Origin: Pelecanus crispus
Taxonomy: Eukaryota; Chordata; Aves; Pelecaniformes; Pelecanidae
DNA length: 64,000 nucleotides
Direction: 5' to 3'
NCBI RefSeq assembly: GCF_030463565.1
Contig: NC_134651.1
Span: 14,954,734-15,018,733, forward strand
The first letter of the stretch is position 1. Each line of letters starts with the position of its first letter. Shown here piece after piece: positions 1 to 34,253 of the stretch. Both the position numbers and the translations under genes were made by a program. The notes under the pieces are model-generated. The model was given only the letters and a program-made list of their open reading frames with translations. It did not search any database and was not told the origin of the DNA.

Positions 1-195
1 AGCAAACTTTCTCTTTTTATTAGTTAAATGTACCTCTTTTAATGAGATGTCCACAAATTTGCTCAGGTGAAGTGTTGTTTAATTACTTCTAGTTCCCTTG
101 TGCACAAGATCATATCTTTCATTAATCTGTTTTATCTGCTGGTAGTTGTAGGGGTCCCAGCAACCATACACTAACTTTTACAACTTGCTGTACAG

Positions 196-21849
<21,654 letters not shown>

Positions 21850-21957
21850 TCCCCAAACACACACCTATAGTTAGCAATATTTTTCCAATTTATTTGTATT
21901 ACTTTCTGCTCTTGTATTTTAATAGTATTTGTAATACTTTGAGAAGAAATAATACTA

Positions 21958-21963
21958 AATAAA
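21958..21963 (+). terminator. Polyadenylation signal of the zonadhesin-like gene
   Basis: AATAAA sits 109 bases after the TAA stop in AT-rich sequence. It is the first canonical signal downstream and defines a short 3' UTR. Confidence 0.65.
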
Positions 21964-21969
21964 TCATTG

Positions 21970-23900
21970 CATTTGCTGAAATCCTTTGAAATTGTTCCTC
22001 TAAAATATCTCTCACATCTCATGTTGTAGACCCAAACTGAAGTATGTCCTAACTTACATAAGAGACTGTGTTGTCTTCAGAGGCTGTTCGAAAAGCACAA
22101 AGTCCGAACAGGATTTGCCAGCACAAGTGTGCTACATGCCTCTGATGGATGTACAAATTATAGACTGATGGCAGTCTTAATTAATTACAGCATCCGAGGC
22201 AGGTAGGCCTCCATGAGATCATCTTACCCAAATCCTTCCATGGGGAGATGATTAGCTGACTGAGCTGGACACAGTTCTTACTCCTCTTCTGGCAAGACAT
22301 GTCCAACTGGGGAGAGAAGTATATAAGACACTGAGCTCATCTAATGACAGGTGTAGTAAAAAGGATGACCCCCATTGTCTCCCCTGGGAGTGCTGGACTG
22401 AAAGAAGTGATTGCTGGAAGGAGAGCTGCCTCCCTGCTATCAGGGTGGAGTGGACAAGAAGCAGGGTTGTCATCAGCCCCTGGCCTGTGGGGGCTAAGCA
22501 AGAGCATAACTTAACAAAAACTTTCTGAAGAATGAGATCCTGTCATAAACTCTACTTGGGGTCTTTACAAACTCTGAAGCTGCCACACTCTGATGAACAT
22601 GCGCAGAGATCTGCATTGGCTCAGTCCCAGGCCATGCTAAGGACCCTCCTATAGCAGAAGATCAAAGGTGTTTGTGGCAAGGCCCAACAACATGCAGTGT
22701 GCAAGACACCCACCCAATGACGGACCACTCTCAAGGCTTGGGGGACTGAAGCACTGGCTGGGCCTTGTACAAGCCCTGGACGAATTTCCAGTGCCATGGG
22801 TGAAGTTTTGAGACATAAGGAAGGCACCATTAAGGTTTCTCTTATGCTTCTCCAGTTCTTTGCAGGTTTGCTTCTGATTACAGTAAGGAACAGCGTGGGC
22901 TTCTCATTGTTTCTGCAGTAATGCTGGTTATTATTTACTTACCCTTTCTCCTTTCCCCTGTATCCATGAACTCATGTGTGCTGTCAGCCAAAAAAGTTTT
23001 TGTGACCTCCATGAATAGTTAGGCAGATAAAAGGCATTTTATTCCAATCCATTCAAGAACATGCCAGCTATCCATACATGCACAGCTCAGCTATTTTGGA
23101 GAGGATGTGAATGGGCTTTCAGCCTCGTTACATAATGAAAATGAATCAGCGCCCTGGACCTACTCGTGCGCAAATGAACTGTCAACTTTATGCTGGAATT
23201 TCACCGCCATTATAAAAGCATTTGTCCTGCCTGTTCAGCGGCAGCTTCCTATTGCACTCTCGCGCTTGCCAGCAGTGCGATTCTGTGAACGCAGAGCGGT
23301 GCTGACCGCGCGCCTCCCGGTGCAGTCGGTGGGAGCACAGGCCAGGATCCCAAGCAACAGGGCCCAGCTGGGCCCAGGTCAAGCAGATTTCTGGGTTTCC
23401 ATGGATACACCTTGCTATTTCAATACCTCAAGAACTGCCTTGGCTTTCCATTGCAAAGCCTCACAAATACTTCAGACTTGAAACAGGGGCTGATACGGAA
23501 CACAGAATTGCAATTCAGTGCTCCACCAAATTAACTGTTTCATGTCAACAGAAGCCAGAAAGATGATAAATCTTCTGCTGTTCTAATCTTCTAAATCAAC
23601 TGGCTTGCTCACCTGACTTTTGAAATGCTGGGCTTTAAATGCACTGCTTAGTTCTACTCACCCAGAGGACAGTTTTGTTGATAGCAAACCCTCCCTTTCA
23701 GCATCCTGCACTGGCAATAGCCAAGGAGACAGCCCTGCCTGCTCAGCTGCCTGCGCTGCTCGCCCCTCGGCTCAGAGGGCTCTTGTGGGCACAGCCAGGA
23801 GACTCCTCTGATGTCCTGAAGGAAATTCCTGGGCCACAACACGAAAGACACATGAAAAGCCATCCTAGAAATCTCTTTGTCCTAAAACGGCCATTGGGAT
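21970..23900. other. Intergenic stretch, zonadhesin-like end to PLAAT1 promoter
   Basis: No exon or repeat that I recognise. TATAAAAG at 23211-23218 is a possible TATA box, but no recognisable first exon follows, so I do not call a promoter there. Confidence 0.5.
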
Positions 23901-23919
23901 TTACTCTGAGCTCCGCCTC

Positions 23920-25130
23920 CTTTGCTTCCCTCCGCCAGCAAAGCAGCGAAACGGCAGCTCTGCGTTGCCTGGGGATGCTCGCTCACCCTCGGCCCAGCAG
24001 CGCAGCTGCCCCGGCTCGGCTCGGCTCGGCTCCGCACACCGGAGCCCACCCCCGCGGCTGGCGGGGCCCCGGCAGAAGCTCCCGGCCCGTCTTCCCCGGG
24101 GGCAGGAGGAGCTTTTCCACCCGGCGGGCGGTTTTGGCAACTCCCTCTGCACAGAGCGGCTGCTGGCCGGCTGGCAGCTCTCCGGGGACCGTGCAAGCGC
24201 CGCCTGCCCGGAATGCGCCCGGCTCCTCGCCATTTATAGCGGCCGGGAAGGAAAAGGCAAGACCCGGCCCGGCTTGCGCCGCTGCTTCCCCCCGGGGCAG
24301 CAGCCCGGCCACGGCAGCAGCGGGACGGGCGCTGGGGGTGAGCGGGGCAGCTCCGGGGGGATGCGGAGCAGCTCCGGGGGCGGGGGCGGGAGCAGGCGCC
24401 TGCCGGCAGGATGTGGCCCCCTCCGGGGTGCCGGCGGCGGGCGCGGGTGTGCCGAGCTCCCGGGGGTGCCCCAGAGCCCGGGGACGGGCTCGGCACCCCG
24501 TGTGCCCCCCCGGGGAGCTGCGAGCCTGCGCCGGAGCTGGTCCGGTACTGGCACAGGCGGAGCTGCCAAAGGAGCACGGCCGGGAGGGGACCGGCGGAGC
24601 CTTGCTGGGGGGGGAGCGGTGGGGACAGTTCGGAGCGCTGGCCCGGGGAGGGGGCCGTGCGGGGGGCGAGCCGGGGACAGGCGCTAGGAGCTGGATGCCG
24701 GCCCGTAATGGCTTCGCCCTTCGCCTGCAGCGCTGGGCGGGCGGGGCGGCGATGGCCGTTCTCGCCCTACGGCAGCGCGTCGCCAGCGGGCGGGAGCGGG
24801 GGCCCCAGGCCGGGCCCCGCAGGGACGGGGAGCGGCAGCGGCAGCGGCACCGGCACGCAGCAGCCCGGTGCCCGCCGAGCGTGCCAGGCCCTAGCGACCT
24901 TCCTGCCTGCCATCCCCCAGCAGATGCCCTGCGCACATCCCGGACCTTCCCGCTCCGCCGCGCCTCGCGCCTCGCCTGCCCAGCGAGCGGGGCATGTCCT
25001 GACCTCACGCGCGTGAGATGGCAGCCGTCGAGAGCTTCAGCGCCACGCGCCCCGGTGACCCCCAGCCTGGGGACCTGATCGAGATCTTCCGGCCAGCTTA
25101 CCAGCACTGGGCCCTCTACTTGGGGGACGG
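23920..25130 (+). promoter_or_regulatory. CpG island promoter of PLAAT1
   Basis: The sequence becomes very GC- and CpG-rich over about 1.2 kb, with many GGGGCGGGG-type Sp1-like boxes (for example near 24375 and 24740), and reaches into the first coding exon. The flanks are AT-rich. No TATA box is placed close to the ATG. Transcription start and any non-coding first exon cannot be fixed from sequence alone. Confidence 0.75.
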
Positions 25131-25156
25131 GTACATCATCAACGTGACGCCTGTAG
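25018..25156 (+). CDS. PLAAT1: PLAAT1 coding exon 1
   Basis: Encodes residues 1-46, including [20 protein letters not shown] with catalytic His30. Donor G|GTAAGG. Confidence 0.95.
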
Positions 25157-26121
25157 GTAAGGCTGGTGCAGCCCAGCAGGGTCCAGAGGGGATTTTGGGG
25201 TGACCCAGGAGCCCTGTCTCTCTCCATGGGCCAGTGGTGGACCCTGTGCGTGGATGGCATTTCCAGGAGCTAGCCAGAAGGTCTCGAGGGGCCAGATGGG
25301 GGCTGCCTGGCTCACCCCATCCCTGCCTTCCCCAGATGAAGGGCCCCCAGCCACATTCGCCAGCGCCAAGTCAGTGTTCAGCAGAAAGGCCCGGGTGAGG
25401 ATGCAGCTCCTGAAGGATGTGGTGGGAAACGACACCTACCACATCAACAACAAGTATGACGGCACCTACACTCCCCTCCCGGTGGAGGAGATCATCCGGC
25501 GTGCCGAGTACCTCATCGATCAGGAGGTGTCCTACGACCTGCTCGGTAACAACTGCGAGCACTTCGTGACGCTGCTCCGCTACGGCGAGGGTGTCTCTGA
25601 CCAGGTAAGTAACATGGGGTAAGCCCCTGCATGCCTCGCAGCGCACCTCCTTGCTGCTCTCTGTCAGCCCTGGCCCAGGGCACAGCCTGCAAACTTCATG
25701 GGGACAGCAAAGCCCCAGGCATGGGGTCTAAACCATCGCTGCCTCTGGCCTCACCGGAGACCCTGACCCAGGAGGCTCACTGTGGTCCCTCTGCACCCTG
25801 ATAGTGCCCTCTTACTGCATGGCACAGCTCAAGGATAAAAGCCTGCCTGTTACCCCTTCTGCTTATGGGGCAGGTGTCTCTCGCTCATTTAATTGCCTTG
25901 ATTATCTCCACCTGCTCTTCATTAGCATGCCTGGGGGTAAAAAAAAAAAAAAAACCACCACAACAAAAAAAACCCCACTTCATTACGTTTCCAGCCTGTG
26001 TTTTACTTCCCCTTTGCAGGCCAACAGAGCAATCGGTGCTATTGGGTTTGTAACAGCTGCCGCCGGTGCCTTCTCCTTGCTGGGCTTGCTCCGGAGCAGA
26101 TCCAGAGAGCGACAGTACTGA
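25018..26121 (+). CDS. PLAAT1: PLAAT1 (HRASLS) phospholipase A/acyltransferase 1, complete
   Basis: Three exons, 25018-25156, 25336-25604 and 26020-26121, join in phase to 169 residues; human PLAAT1 is about that length. Known: PLAAT enzymes are LRAT/NlpC-P60 thiol hydrolases that make N-acyl-phosphatidylethanolamine and act as phospholipase A1/A2. Seen: His30 in [11 protein letters not shown], Asn42 at the site that is a second His in PLAAT3, and nucleophile Cys120 in NNCEHF. A C-terminal hydrophobic segment (about 140-160, [20 protein letters not shown]) should anchor it in membranes. The ATG at 25018 has G at -3 and +4, and an in-frame TGA 18 bases upstream supports it as the start. The gene lies head to head in neighbourhood with no overlap; the ATP13A4-like gene follows on the other strand. 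Confidence 0.95.
25336..25604 (+). CDS. PLAAT1: PLAAT1 coding exon 2
   Basis: Encodes residues 47-136, from [15 protein letters not shown] to the active-site block [18 protein letters not shown]. Acceptor CCCCAG, donor GTAAGT. Confidence 0.95.
26020..26121 (+). CDS. PLAAT1: PLAAT1 coding exon 3 with stop
   Basis: Encodes the C-terminal membrane segment and the basic tail RSRSRERQY before TGA. Acceptor TTTGCAG follows a run of A-rich sequence in the intron. Confidence 0.93.
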   Translation, partial: ANRAIGAIGFVTAAAGAFSLLGLLRSRSRERQY

Positions 26122-26924
26122 CGGGCCACTGGGATGAGCCTGGAGCAGGGCTGGGAGCCCCTGGCCAGGAGGGACCTGGGATGGTTTGTGGCCAGAGCTG
26201 CCACTGAGACTTACTAACAACTCTCTCGCCCTTGCTGAGAGCAGCACTAGCCTGTTTGCCATATCTGCTTTTATTTCATTGCCTGTGATGATTTTTGTGG
26301 TGGTCTGGGAGCACTTGCAAGCAAATTCTCCATCCTTGCACTCCTGGTGCTCTGCTGCGGGCTGGTATGGGCTTTCTACACACATGCTGGGTTTATCAGC
26401 TACATCCTGCGGGCCCTTTCTGTGAATAACCTATTTTAATGTTAACGTGTTTTGGTTTGTGGGTTTTTTTAATTCAAAGTAATGCAAAAGTATTGCTGAG
26501 GGTTTATTGTGTGTCCTCCAGCTGAGGGCCTGTGCAAGTGGAAAACCCCAGATTCCCAGGCCTGTGAAAGGGCAGACAAGGCATGTACCGTGTCGTGGCA
26601 CCTGTGCCTGCGGTGAGATGCTCTGAGGGTGGGAGGTACGAAGGGCAGGCAGGTCTTACAGGCTGTATCCCTCAGTGTTTTAAATGACTGCTCTGTTTTT
26701 GGCATGATGGTGTTTTGCTCAGTTTTCTCCTGCCTGGAAAGCATCCCTTTCCTTGGCTTCTCTGACTCCCTTTCGGAGCAGCAGACCCAGTTTGGGGGGG
26801 TGGGGGGTCTGACAAAAAAACCCAGCTAGCTTTTTCTCTGACAGCTGTTTGTTCTAGGTTGGGACCGCTGTACTACTGAAATTTCCCTCTTCATCCCTGT
26901 AAGTGCAGTAATTGTTGGCATTGG

Positions 26925-26987
26925 ACCTGACCAAGCTTACTAGATGATCTTTAAGGTCCCTTCCAACCCAAACCATTCTATGATTCT
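26925..26987 (+). mobile_element. CR1 3'-end fragment
   Basis: About 60 bases match the CR1 tail: TAGATGATCTTTAAGGTCCC, then CCTTCCAACCC and TTCTATGATTCT. It lies downstream of the PLAAT1 stop, probably inside its 3' UTR. Confidence 0.8.
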
Positions 26988-27612
26988 ACTCCTTGGGCTG
27001 CCAAAGCATTGAGGTTTAAAGAAAGACCACCATGGATTGCAAGGGCAGCTGGGAGCCTTTGCCCCCCAGAGCTGGGGCCATCAGCTCCTCAGTGACCAGA
27101 AGTAGAGTTTAAGCAGTTTGTAGCCCCAGCACAAGATCGATCTTCCTCCAGCGAGCAGGAAGGCAAAGCCAGGGTCCCTGCAGTGCTGCGAGCAGTGTAC
27201 CTGGAGAATGAGCTGTGCAGCACCTATGCCCCATCCCCAAATCTACAGAGCCCCGCTATTTCCTTGTCACAGAGCTGATGTGTCATTTGTCTTAGAAGAA
27301 AACTGTTCTGGAAAAGTGTGATTTATTACTCTTTACCAGGAGTATCCGGTTTGTGTGTTTGGAACCATGTTATTTGCAGACTGCGTGTAAGAAATTAAAT
27401 CTGGTGTTGCTTTCACCACATGCAGCTGCCTGGACTGTAAGAAGAGATGAGAGCAAAAGAGCTCTCTGTAAGAGGCTTTCTATTTTTGACTGCTCTTGAC
27501 ATGTACATAACAGGATCAGAAGTTTTTTTTAAACATCAGTTGTTTCAATGTTTGAAATAACAAAGCCAAGACTTCTGGTTGTATTTTGTAGTGCCCTCTG
27601 TTACTACATTTA

Positions 27613-27657
27613 AATAAAGTTCCTCTTTTTTAATATGGGAAAACATACTATAATAAA
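27613..27657 (+). terminator. PLAAT1: Candidate PLAAT1 polyadenylation signals
   Basis: Two AATAAA hexamers (27613-27618 and 27652-27657) lie about 1.5 kb after the PLAAT1 stop. If used, the 3' UTR contains the CR1 fragment at 26925. An ATTAAA near 27393 is an alternative. Confidence 0.4.
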
Positions 27658-27659
27658 AC

Positions 27660-28670
27660 TGAACCTCAAAGTCCTTTTTTGCCTCCTGCAAATGTATCCA
27701 AAAGTTCTTTCATGGCTAAACTAATTGGGAGGTTGAACTACTTGAAAGAGCAAGTAGAGAGGGGTTCAGCTTCTTGTGCCTGTCCAGCAGCCGTGTGCCA
27801 GAGCATGTTAAAACCCCTGCTTCTTGGCGTGACCTAGTTAAAGCAGGAAGCCAAGGCTTAGCTCTGCTTTCTGCTGTGTGACACCAAACCTGAGCCAGGA
27901 CCTGGCAGCAGCAGAGCTCGAAGTGGGGGGGCCATGTGCAGCGGCTGTGCTGTCCTCTGCCTTTGCAAGCTTGAGTGGGGCAGATTCTCGCCGTCCTTCC
28001 CAGCCTGGTCTTGCAGCAATCTGTGAGCTTTAACCTTTCCTGTACTCAGAGCATTATGTCTGCAAGAACTGGCAAAGGACACTGGGTGAGGGCAGCGTAT
28101 ACACCCTCTCACATCTGTAATTCACTCTGGGATGCAAGAAAACTGGAATTACTTCATCTGGGGAACTTTCTCGTAGTTCTTGGAAGGTGCAGCATTTCCT
28201 TTAACTCGGACTTTTGCAATTGTATGCATGTTCCTCTGTGCGGTCAAGATTAGGTCACTTATTTTGGACTGCCTTTCCATCAAGCCCAGTGGAAGCCCGA
28301 TGGGTTCAGTGACAGGATTTGGTGGAGCAGTGGCTGAAACACAGAGTGAAAGTGTGACTTGGAGCAGCAGAAGCCATTGCTTCGCTGTATTCAGTATTTC
28401 TGAGCCTTTCTAGGAGATGTTAATGCCTGAGACCCACTGTTGCCATGGAGTAGAGTCAAGGCTGTTATTTTACCAGCAGCCAAAAGAATAATCCTTGCTT
28501 GTGTGTGGGGGCACAGCCAGCACGGGCCCGCCTGCCGCTGAATGGATGGGTTTGTGCAGGGACTTCAAACAGCTGAATCTGGTGTGCATCAAAGGATGAA
28601 AACACAGGCTGTTCAGTGCAAGCCGGGGAAGCTGCCAGCACTGCGCAGCCCCACGCCCAGCTGCAGGGCC
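27660..28670. other. Intergenic stretch between PLAAT1 and the ATP13A4-like gene
   Basis: I see no exon or repeat here. The two genes converge, so this is where both would end transcription. Confidence 0.5.
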
Positions 28671-28674
28671 TCGC

Positions 28675-28858
28675 CTAGTCCTCAACACTGTATTCATGGC
28701 TGGGGTTAATATAAATCTCATCCGTGCTTTTTGCTGCAAAGTCTTTTGCATTTACGGGAGGCCAGCTGGGATCCCTCTGGAGCATCCTCTGCCATTTTTG
28801 GTACTGGCTGTTTGACTGGTACCCAAACCAGGTTAATCAGCAGCCAGAGGTGCTTGTT
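28675..28858 (-). pseudogene. ATP13A4: ATP13A4-like exon 29, frameshift, then native stop
   Basis: NKHLWLLI in one frame continues as FGYQSNSQYQKWQRMLQRDP and SWPPVN in another; the shift is near 28828-28831. The second frame ends NPSHEYSVED and TAG, the probable original stop. Acceptor TTGCAG. Confidence 0.86.
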
Positions 28859-29626
28859 CTGCAAGATAACATCCTGTGGAGTGGCGTGGCGCAGGGTCAG
28901 TGCTGTTGCCCTTCACTAGAAGGGAGGAGCGCTCAGGGACAAAAGCCATCCCTTGCTACACATGCAATCCCCCTGAGCCCCGCAGTGCTGGATGGCTGCG
29001 TGCACTCCCCTTCAGTAACACGGCTGCCAAATGCCACCCTCCTCACCCACAGGAAGGCTCTACTCAGTTACATCAGGACAACGCTGATCTCAGTCTGTTT
29101 AGCTGAAGGGGATAATCAAGGGGCAAGATTTTCCTCCTGGGGCTGTGGGACAACCAGGCGCTGCTGCTCCTTGCAGGGGCCAATACCCAGTGCTGGATAC
29201 AGCTAGCCTTGACCCACAAAACACTTTAGGGCTTAGTCATTACTGCAATATCCAGCTGCAAGCCAGCCTCTGGCCTGGTCGATTGTAGGACAAGAGGGAA
29301 ATGGTTGTTTCAAAATCACTGCCAAGCACCTGACCCGTGCTGCAGTCTGCTCCCCTGCAAGCCAGGGCAGCAGGCTCCTCCCAGACAGCTGCACTTCAGC
29401 TCGCTCCCTTTCATAAAGGCTTAAGAGATGTGGTCTAAATCCTGTCTGGGGCTGCATAAAATGGATTTGACTGATACACATTGAGTCTTAAGGGAAAAAA
29501 AAAAAAAAAGCCTGAGGGTTTATGCTTCTGCAGGAAGAGAGTGTTGCTGCAAATGGGGGTGGAAAGACCTGACCAGACGCTGCTCCTGTTCACCTCCAGG
29601 AACAGGCAGCAAACAAATGCACTCAC

Positions 29627-29708
29627 CTCCATAAAAAAAGATACACAAAAGGTGACCAAGAGCATCAGTAAGATGTAAACTCTCCAGATCACAGGGAACA
29701 GCAATTAG
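29627..29708 (-). pseudogene. ATP13A4: ATP13A4-like exon 28, frameshift and no AG acceptor
   Basis: LIAVP in one frame continues as VIWRVYILLMLLVTFCVSFF in another, so there is one extra base near 29692-29700. The base pair before the expected start is AC, not AG. Donor GTGAGT after FFME. Confidence 0.8.
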
Positions 29709-30519
29709 GTTTAAATGCCTTGCCAAGATTTGCATCTGTTCCTAATGATTTGAGAGGATGACTAACATTTTCTCAGTGGCAGGCATAGAGGAGGCAGTAG
29801 GAAGTGACAGTAATTCCTTGTCACAGAGATCTTGGGAGGTTTCGTGCCAGATTCCCCATGGCACAGAGCCACCTAACTCATCTTGGCTACTTAAGCTACT
29901 GCTGAGACCTGCAGACTTCTGGGGAGCTGCAGCTCACACAATGTGCAGCTCCTCTCCTGTGTATGTCCATCCTAATGCCAGGCCTCCACCCAAATCCATC
30001 CCGTGCAGGACGGCTGGGGACGAGCTGCAGGGCTCGGCCATTGCTGATGTTGGGCAGCACAGCTGGAAGCAGCTGCCTGCACTGTGCCCTGGCTGAGTGC
30101 CCGGGGGGGCCGAGGCAGCTGTGGCCCCACGTGAGTTCATGGTGCTCCGGGGGGTGGGGGGGGGGGAGCGGCAGCAATCCCTGCCCACTCGCTTCTCCGG
30201 CCAACAAGCCTCCTCCAACATGCAAAACCACAATCCAACCTATTGTGCTTTTCTGTTAAGAAGAAAAGCTCAGCACGCTATAAGCACTTTTTCTTCTCCT
30301 TGTTGCCACCCAGTCTTTAGAGGAGAGGAGGACTACCTCATTAATCAAGCCCTTGTCATAAGGATGTTACAGAAGTTTGAAAGGGTTGCCCAGTCAGCAT
30401 CAGATCAGCAAATTCATTTCCAAGATGACTGTAGCTGTAGCTTCTGCTCTGTACACTTAGGTAAAGGGTCAGCAAAATATGTGGCATGAAAAGGAAATGC
30501 ACATTCCATTTGCACTTAC

Positions 30520-30608
30520 CTGCATGCCACTGTACTCAGCATCAATGTCGGCAAAGAAGAGGAGGAGGCAGGTTGCAAGCTGGAAGGCCAGGAGGACTGA
30601 AAATACAT
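30520..30608 (-). pseudogene. ATP13A4: ATP13A4-like exon 27, intact block
   Basis: Encodes VFSVLLAFQLATCLLLFFAD and IDAEYSGMQ, a late membrane helix. Acceptor CCCCAG, donor GTAAGT, phase as required by exon 26. Confidence 0.84.
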
Positions 30609-32108
30609 CTGGGGAAAGGAGAGCATTTGTGGCCCTGGGAGGGAGCGGGGTTGGTGACCAAACTCTGCAAATATGTTGACAGGAGCCCCAAATGCTAATG
30701 CTGTAAAACTGCCATAATGTAAAATGCCTTTCTTTCTTTTCCCCCGCAAAAGAAGAGCTGTGGAATTGAAACTAGAGGAGCTACTCCCCAGCAGCCTGTT
30801 GCAAAGCTCAGACCACCTACACTGGTTTTTCTTGCACAAGTGATTTGGCACGTTCTGAGTCTTATACAACCACAGAAGACTGCCTCGAAAGGGCACTGCT
30901 GGGAGCTACACGAGCATCCCTTCCCCTGCGCTCGCTCCTTCACGTGCTCAGCTGCACGCCTGGACCGCAGGCAGCAGAGGAGGCTGCTTGTTCTCATGGG
31001 CTGCCCTCCCAGGGAGGCCCAGGTGCTTCTTGCACCCAACAGGGTGCAAAGGTGGACATCCACAGGAAGAGTTTGTCTGGCTTTGTATCCTCTTCCAAAG
31101 GAGCAGGAGGCCACAGAGTGATGGCAAACGGCTCAGACATCTGGAGGTGCCAAACTCCTGGCAATTACCAGGAGCTGAGCATCTTAAAACTAGCTGGTAA
31201 ATTGGGTCAACAGCTCCCAATGGCCTCCTGGCAACCTTCTCACTGCCAGGGAGGAGAGGGGACAGGGCTGAGTGGGTGGCAAAAACAAGGGAATTGCTCT
31301 TTGCTTCCTCCTAGGGATTGTCCCCAAACAGGGATAAAACACAGAGAAGCGTGTGCAGATTTCTCAGCTGACAGCGTCCTCTGTCCCATCTCAGCCTGGC
31401 TGCTTGCAGGGCAGCTTCTTTCAGGTCTCACCTGTCTTCTGCAGGTGATCAATGCCCTGTGAAATGCGTTTGGGACCTGCCTTTTAACAAAATACCTAAC
31501 AAAATCAACTCTGCTAAGATTAAGCCAAGTCCTGCCCTCTCACCCATGAGCTGCAATTGCAAAGAAGCTATCAGTCAACCAATGGCTAGAAGGGCTAAAT
31601 CATCTCGGCAAAACTCAAACAGAAAAAGAAAGGTTATTGTGACAGGATTTTAACAGTGATATTATCACGGGCTTTTCTCTCGTCTATAGGAATGGAAGTC
31701 AGGCAAGGTAAGACTGTGAATCTCAGAGGAACTCTTTGATGTGTGTATTTCAAAACAGATATATCTGATCCTCATGTGCTCTCTGTGTTCACAATAATAC
31801 ACAGTTCTGCTCTAAATCCAGCCCATCATCTTCTGGAAAGCATACGTTTCTCCAAAACAAGATGCAGTCTCCTTTTTCAGCTCTGCTGCTTATCTCTAGG
31901 AAGAAGCTAACATAAACAGTGTTCACTGAGCTTTTTTAGAAATGGAGAAGTAGGAGCTCACATACACCAACAATTATTTAACATGCCAGTCAGCAGTGTG
32001 GGTACGGAAAAATCCACAGCATCCCTTCCCTAGCAGCCTCTCCTGCCAGGGTTATTTTGGGGCAGGAATGAGAGTCTGTGGAGCACATGCTACTCCAGCT
32101 CTACTCAC

Positions 32109-32290
32109 AGTTGGTATAGATGGGCTTCCAGAAGGGTTTTTCCCTTGGAAAACACAAAGGCCAGAATGATGCGGTTGATAAAAGACCGTGGCCACAGCGT
32201 AATGTCTTTGTAACCGAGGGCAGTGCTCTGGGCACCGCTGCTGGCAGCGTTTCCCCCTGGGCGGGTGGGGGACATGGTCTGGTTCCCTGG
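32109..32290 (-). pseudogene. ATP13A4: ATP13A4-like exon 26, one-base insertion
   Basis: Encodes NQTMSPTRPGGN, then ITLWPRSFINRIILAFVFSK. After GK the frame is lost and PFWKPIYTN continues one base later: the A run at 32137-32141 has one base too many. Donor GTGAGT; the upstream edge is approximate. Confidence 0.8.
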
Positions 32291-32719
32291 AGAGCGATGT
32301 CTGTAGGGTAACACCCAGCGTTTTGTTCCAGCTCTCTCCAGCAACAGTGAGCTGCAAACAGCAATTCCCTTTTCTTTCCGACCCAGCCTACTATAATCAG
32401 GTATTGCCCATAGGAGTGAAAACGACATGTTTTAAAACAAACAATAAAAACCCCCAACCCCCCCAAAAAACTCAGCTTAATTTTCTGGTTTGTGCCAAAA
32501 AAAGTGGGCAATGATAACAGTGTTCAAGAGACATGGTTATGAAGATGCGTGCCCCAGCTGCCTGCACACCGTGCCGGCACGCTCGGCTGTGATGCATCCA
32601 TGCAGCCGCAGGGAAACGGCCCCGCTGAGCCCTGCCGTCCGGGAGCATCCCCACCGAAACGCCTCGCTGGGCCTCCTGCCCCACCGGTTCACTTCTGTGT
32701 GACAATATGCTGGTCGTCA

Positions 32720-32776
32720 ATACATATATATTATATTATATATTATATTATATATTATATAACATTATAGATATAT
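32720..32776. repeat. AT-rich simple repeat (TATAT/TATTA units)
   Basis: Roughly 55 bases of imperfect ATATTATATT units in an intron of the ATP13A4-like pseudogene. Confidence 0.85.
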
Positions 32777-34253
32777 AATACAGTTGGGCTCTGGAATATG
32801 GAGAGAGACTTTTTACCTTTCACAAGAATGGAAACGAGACGGCTTCCGAGCTCGCAACTGCTTTTAAGCCAAGCTGGATTCCAGAAAAACCCAGCCCCGG
32901 GGCTGTTTATTTCCCGGAGGAGCTGGGCGGCCGGACCCCGGGGGAGGGCAGCCACGGGGAGTGGAGGGGCGCAGGCGGGTCCCCTGAGTGCCCCAAGCCG
33001 CTGCCCGGTGCCGCCCGGACGCACCGGGGATGGGCGCCCGCCGCAGCACGGCGCGGCTCCAGGGCACCGGCACCGCCGCTTCTGTGTTTCCAGATGGGCA
33101 GCGCCATGCATGCTTCAGAGGAGGCGTTTGAAAAACACGCGTGTGTCAGCCCTCGGGCCGGCCCGCTAGATTTCTGTGTGGCATCTGCAACAACTTAATT
33201 TTGTCTTGGCAACGCTCTGCCGAGTACACGCACAGTTTGGGGGGACAATTGTCCCACTCAGGTCCTGCGGCGTGCCCGGCTGCAGGCCATGGTGAGGCGG
33301 GAGTGTCCCCACACGCAGCAGCAACCTGGTCTGCAAGCTGGGGATCAGAGACAAAAAGAGAGACTTACCTCTGGCTGGCCAGCGCTACATACCAGGGCTG
33401 CTTCCAAAAGGAAGCCACAGGTTTGCATGCATGGAGAGCAGCAAGGTAGGAGACATGAGCTGGCTGGGAGGCGACAAGGGGCCGGCTTTGGATAGGCTTC
33501 AGTCAAGCTCACGGGAGAGAAACTGAAGACATTCGCAGTCTGTGGCAGCTCGGCCCACCAACGTCCCTCTGCATTTGCTGGGCAAGCAGAGCCACACACA
33601 GACCCCCATCCACTCATCACTGGTAACTGCTGCAAAGCCTGGCCCTAATAAGCAGGCAAGAAATGGTTTGATCTCCACTCTTTTCCATCTGAACCTCTTC
33701 TGAATCCCCCCCTCTGGAGAACACACAGAGAGAAGATGGGGAATATCATCGTCACTTGAAGGTGGGGATCTCCAGCGGAGTCTAAGAGCTGTACTGGGTC
33801 TCACGCCAGGGACACACAGGGGACCAGGAGCTGAAGTTACACTGTCTGAGTCCCATGAACAGTCAGAAGAGCAACTGCTCCTCTTCCAGTCGAGTCTCAC
33901 ATCCAAACCCTGTCGGTTATGTACAGAGTTCTGCAGCCATGTTTGCAAAGGACTGTGAGCCAAATCCCACACTCTGGGAATTGCTCTAGCATCAATGGTT
34001 ATGATGTTACTGACAGCAGAACTTGGCTCCTTGTTTTAATTTTTATTGGGAAAAGAAGTCAACTATTTACACTCAGGCTTTCACACAGACACAGCTGGCT
34101 TCCCCGAGCTGCTTACTTGTTAGGCAAACCAAAAGGGTAATGACGATGTCTTGTATCAAACACTGGCGATTCCCAAAGATCTGCAGTTGCTGGAACAAAA
34201 CCAAAAACTTTTAAAGGCAGCACCACCTGAGAACTGATGACAACTTTGACGAT

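Noticed and set aside
23211-23218. TATAAAAG as a promoter for PLAAT1
   Set aside because: It is 1.8 kb upstream of the ATG and outside the CpG island; no exon could be traced from it.
23639-25260. Very long overlapping open frames on both strands (479 and 425 codons)
   Set aside because: They lie over the CpG island, where GC-rich DNA lacks stops by chance. Compositions are dominated by Ala, Pro, Gly and Arg, and no domain is recognisable.
30845-31462. 205-codon plus-strand open frame
   Set aside because: No motif, no splice support and low-complexity composition; it lies within an intron of the opposite-strand pseudogene.
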